From a virus, in IMG/VR virus record IMGVR_UViG_3300027983_000060, positions 1-33,293 of that record: 33,293 nucleotides of DNA; one strand, given 5' to 3'. The position numbers were made by a program, and so were the translations under genes. Of this stretch, positions 31,562 to 33,293 are shown piece after piece. Within the stretch, counting starts at the first letter, position 1; every line of letters begins with the position of its first letter. The notes under the pieces were generated by a model. The model had not been told where the DNA came from and ran no database searches. It was given only the letters and a program-made list of their open reading frames with translations.

Positions 31562-33034
31562 TTATCCAGGCGCCACGTCCTTTTTATACCCTTTAGGATC
31601 TTTTAATGCTTTTGCTAAATCGTCCATTGATTCGTTGGACGACCTAGACTGTGGTCCGGTGTAACCATCGTCGACCATACCCATTACATTTGGATTATTG
31701 GACTGACCAGTACGTGTACTAATCATCTTACCACCTTCATAACGTGCAGTTGGTAATGCAGTTTCAGTTGCTTCTCTAACAACACTTTCAGTATTACTTA
31801 CAGCACGGCCAGTAGGAGTTGAAGTTGCATTCATTGCAGCAACACGTTGAGCATTTTCACCACCGCTTGCCGTTGCTTGTTCCATTTGTTGAGCAGTTTG
31901 CTTAACTGCTGGATTACTTGCACCACGTGCCTTTGTTAAGTAATTTGCCATTTGGTCAAATGCAGCAGATTCCTTTGCTGACCCCATTGGAGCACGTTCT
32001 GGCCATGTTTGTGGTGTTGGTTGTGTAGGAGCTACTGCTGGTTCCGGTGTTGGAGCAACAGGCTTACGCTGCGGCATAACTGAACCACTTTTGTTAATTG
32101 TATATTCGTAGTTAGGATTAGCAGGACCACTTGGAATAATTGATTCCTTAGGTGTAGTAGCACTTGGTGTTACTGGAGGTGTTGGAGGTGTCGTTGAACT
32201 TAATGAGGGACCACCGCTTGGCTTGCCACGCATTGTTTGTTCTAATGCTCCACCAGCACGGCCCATCATTTGAATTCCTTTACCCGCTCCCATACCGGTT
32301 AAACCACCAGCTGCAGAAATCATTGCTGAACTATATGGGTCAGTTCTCCAATCCTCGGGTGTAATGCCGGGTCCACCCATAGCACCACTAACTGAAGGGC
32401 TAATAGCTCCACCTAATCCACCAACTGTTACGGGACCAAGTTTACCAGTTACAGTAGGTGCAAGGTCTTTGTAGTTTTGTAGAAATTCTTTTACTTTAGG
32501 GAATTGAGTTACTTTACCACCGCCAGCAGCAACAACAGGAACTGCACCGCCAACTGCTGCACCAGTAACACCACCTATGTTAGCAGCACGTGGTACGTCT
32601 TGAACAGTTTCGGCACTGCCGGCACCTTGTCCACTGCCCATTAATCCACCAACAAGTGCTGATTCAGCAATACGGCTTCCTATGTTTGTTACGCCCTTAG
32701 TTAGTGCATTTGTGCCTTTTGCTAATGCACTTGCAGGAGTAAAAGCACCAGCAACTTGGCCAGTTGCCCAACTAAGCGGATTGTCTCTGGCAAATTCACC
32801 CTTTTGTGCCCGTGCTTGGTCTCGTGCTTTAGTATAACGATCACCCATATTACCGTCACCGAAAGGGTTTAATGCACTCATAGCACCACGGACTTCATCA
32901 TCAAATCCAAGCATAGCTGAGTCTTGTACTGCACGCAAGCCAGTCATTATAGGGTTTGTTTGGCCTACAACTTGGTCATTTGCACCCCAATTGTCGACAA
33001 CTTCATCATCTTTACCCCAATTATTATCTGCCAT
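31562..33034 (-). CDS. Glycine/alanine-rich ejection or internal virion protein
   Basis: 490 aa, start ATG 33034, two bases past the stop of the junction-spanning gene. The N-terminal half follows a pattern seen in many podovirus internal virion proteins: MLGFDDEVRGAMSALNPF, then YTKARDQARAQKGEFARDNP, then LSWATGQVAGAFTP, then Gly/Ala-rich helical hairpins (SRIAESALVGGLMGSGQGAG; AANIGGVTGAAVGGAVPVV) able to insert into membranes. The second half is Pro/Thr-rich and disordered. Probably ejected with the DNA to help it cross the envelope. Last gene of the late unit. Confidence 0.8.
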   Translation of the reverse strand: MADNNWGKDDEVVDNWGANDQVVGQTNPIMTGLRAVQDSAMLGFDDEVRGAMSALNPFGDGNMGDRYTKARDQARAQKGEFARDNPLSWATGQVAGAFTPASALAKGTNALTKGVTNIGSRIAESALVGGLMGSGQGAGSAETVQDVPRAANIGGVTGAAVGGAVPVVAAGGGKVTQFPKVKEFLQNYKDLAPTVTGKLGPVTVGGLGGAISPSVSGAMGGPGITPEDWRTDPYSSAMISAAGGLTGMGAGKGIQMMGRAGGALEQTMRGKPSGGPSLSSTTPPTPPVTPSATTPKESIIPSGPANPNYEYTINKSGSVMPQRKPVAPTPEPAVAPTQPTPQTWPERAPMGSAKESAAFDQMANYLTKARGASNPAVKQTAQQMEQATASGGENAQRVAAMNATSTPTGRAVSNTESVVREATETALPTARYEGGKMISTRTGQSNNPNVMGMVDDGYTGPQSRSSNESMDDLAKALKDPKGYKKDVAPG

Positions 33035-33036
33035 AA

Positions 33037-33293
33037 TTATCCCTTAATTTTTGTAACGCCGTCTCTTATATATTGCGAACCTTTAGGTAATGCATCATAC
33101 GCTTCACGTGTAGTTATAGTTGGAACACTACCTTTACTTTGCACTGTAGGAGTTTGCGGTGTAACTGTTTGACTTGGATTTACACCAGCACGGCTTTGTT
33201 CAGCAACATCCTTACGTACTTTAATTGAACTTTGTACATCACGCTCGATAGCATCTAACATAGTAACAAGTTGTGGACCAGTTAGCGAACTTA
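33037..33293 (-). CDS. C-terminal end of the lysozyme-domain virion protein (continues at base 1861 to 1)
   Basis: The frame is open from 33293 to the stop at 33039-33037. Bases 33159-33293 duplicate 1-135, so only 33037-33158 are new sequence, adding about 40 residues and the stop to the partial gene at 1-1861. An internal ATG at 33261 is not a start; the frame continues upstream through the overlap. The C-terminus is Thr/Gln/Pro-rich and ends in TKIKG. Confidence 0.85.
   Translation of the reverse strand, partial: SSLTGPQLVTMLDAIERDVQSSIKVRKDVAEQSRAGVNPSQTVTPQTPTVQSKGSVPTITTREAYDALPKGSQYIRDGVTKIKG
33159..33293. repeat. Terminal overlap, right copy
   Basis: Right-hand partner of bases 1-135, with two adjacent synonymous differences at 33285-33286. 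Confidence 0.9.

Overview
The window looks like the complete, circularly closed genome of a small tailed phage with a short-tail (podovirus-like) virion. Its last 135 bases (33159-33293) repeat its first 135 with two differences, so the unique length is 33,158 bp, and one gene reads in frame across the junction. Base composition is AT-leaning and almost all genes are tightly packed. Ribosome sites are clear Shine-Dalgarno sequences, and many stop/start overlaps are ATGA or TAATG. Several starts were moved from GTG/TTG to an ATG behind a strong ribosome site. The host cannot be named from sequence alone. No integrase, RNA polymerase, DNA polymerase, tRNA or free endolysin was seen.

Layout. (1) Minus strand, about 29455 to 24971: early/replication unit, with a small unknown protein, a long structured leader behind a strong sigma70-type promoter, an archaeo-eukaryotic-type primase, two small proteins (one zinc-binding), a DUF3987 helicase-like ATPase, a 55-aa protein, a repeat-rich AT-rich gap that is the best origin candidate, a 65-aa protein, and an intrinsic terminator at 24856-24906. 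(2) Minus strand, 24764 to 1 and on through the junction to 31562: packaging and virion unit, with small and large terminase, four small genes, portal, scaffold, major capsid protein, two long repetitive fibres separated by a beta-propeller protein and a T7-type holin, a small acidic protein, head-tail adaptor, nozzle, a small virion protein and four large candidate ejection/internal virion proteins, one with a lysozyme-like domain and one with an S74-like C-terminus. (3) A 56-aa membrane protein with its own promoter follows on the minus strand. (4) Plus strand, 29552-31313: a short divergent operon with two proteins made of a NUMOD-like DNA-binding domain (three copies in all), a coiled-coil protein, a PD-(D/E)XK nuclease resembling phage Holliday junction resolvases, a 9-codon micro-ORF and an unknown protein.

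How it works together (inference). A 12-bp inverted repeat between the plus operon and the early minus genes is a likely switch site. Primase and helicase would start replication at the nearby repeat region using a host polymerase, and the resolvase would process branched DNA. Terminase, portal, scaffold and capsid make the filled head; adaptor, nozzle, fibres and ejection proteins make the tail. The capsid gene sits between a strong hairpin and a terminator, which may allow a separate abundant transcript. The main candidate for something undescribed is the structured RNA/DNA element at about 29004-29238 between the early promoter and the primase gene.
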